Positions 13,543 through 13,626 of a DNA stretch of 13,626 nucleotides are shown one piece after another (positions within the stretch are counted from its first letter, which is position 1; each line of letters starts with the position of its first letter). Below the pieces are notes generated by a model, which saw nothing but the letters and a program-made list of their open reading frames with translations, was not told where the DNA came from and made no database searches. Source of the stretch: an uncultured Bacillaceae bacterium (lineage in GTDB: Bacteria; Bacillota; Bacilli; Bacillales; Cytobacillaceae); NCBI GenBank assembly GCA_937995745.1, contig CALKIU010000029.1, positions 1-13,626 on the forward strand, read 5' to 3'. Both the position numbers and the translations under genes were made by a program.

Positions 13543-13626
13543 AATTTTAAAAATACGCATAGAACCGGAATTTTGACGGATAGATTTTAAAATTTGACGC
13601 ATAGATTTCGAAAATTGACGCATAGA
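13543..13626. repeat. Array D: exact 21-bp tandem repeat running off the right edge
   Basis: Four consecutive 21-nt units (13543, 13564, 13585, 13606) each end ACGCATAGA or ACGGATAGA, usually preceded by TTG. The first ten bases are a variable A/T segment with small self-complementary pieces (TTTTAAAA, TTTCGAAA). The period equals two helical turns and seven codons. The minus strand is open through it and would read a heptad with MRQ or IRQ, but without a visible ribosome site. The array is cut by the window end. Confidence 0.85.

Noticed and set aside
13318..13623. 101-codon minus-strand gene at the right edge
   Set aside because: It crosses the importer terminator, the palindromic repeats and the end of the ATPase gene; kept only as a remark on array D.

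Overview
The window looks like a chromosomal segment of a Bacillaceae-type Gram-positive (Bacillota). The evidence is strong AGGAGG-type ribosome binding sites, GTG and TTG starts, two lipoprotein signal peptides, sigma-A-like promoters, and a gene set (RarD transporter, amphi-Trp protein, glucose/sorbosone dehydrogenase-like protein, lipoprotein metallophosphoesterase, polar amino-acid ABC importer) familiar from Bacillus relatives. Coding DNA is fairly GC-rich, while most intergenic DNA is AT-rich and unusually full of repeats. I cannot name the species.

Layout, left to right. Positions 1-480 hold no gene: the edge of a palindromic repeat array (1-150) and a 49-nt two-tier hairpin (322-370). 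Next is a minus-strand SWIM zinc-finger gene (481-2172). Its upstream region (2173-3089) carries a striking array of about nine 33-nt hairpin units at 51-52 nt spacing. Then come rarD (minus, 3090-4019) and, divergent from it, an amphi-Trp domain gene (plus, 4263-4538) with clear promoter and terminator. After a 470-nt gap lies a PQQ/sorbosone dehydrogenase-like gene (plus, 5050-6498). Its stop codon overlaps that of a convergent six-helix membrane protein gene (minus, 6495-7070). A small hypothetical gene follows (minus, 7343-7669), then about 750 nt without a gene but with three strong palindromes. A purple-acid-phosphatase-like lipoprotein gene (minus, 8426-10219) precedes a three-gene amino-acid ABC importer (plus, 10754-13451): binding lipoprotein, permease, ATPase.

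How the genes work together. The only clear functional unit is the ABC importer. The lipoprotein captures a polar amino acid, the permease dimer passes it through the membrane and the ATPase drives transport. The promoter is flanked by two related dyads that look like operators. A 407-nt gap with a 26-nt repeat array and terminator-like hairpins separates the binding-protein gene from the other two. The remaining genes appear to be single transcription units.

The most interesting material is non-coding: four different short-period repeat arrays, plus a GGGACA-type palindromic pair that forms the last codons of the ATPase gene. In the large array next to the SWIM gene, the arm mismatches I checked become G-U pairs only in minus-strand RNA, which is the SWIM gene's own direction. 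This suggests, without proving it, that the hairpins matter as RNA.
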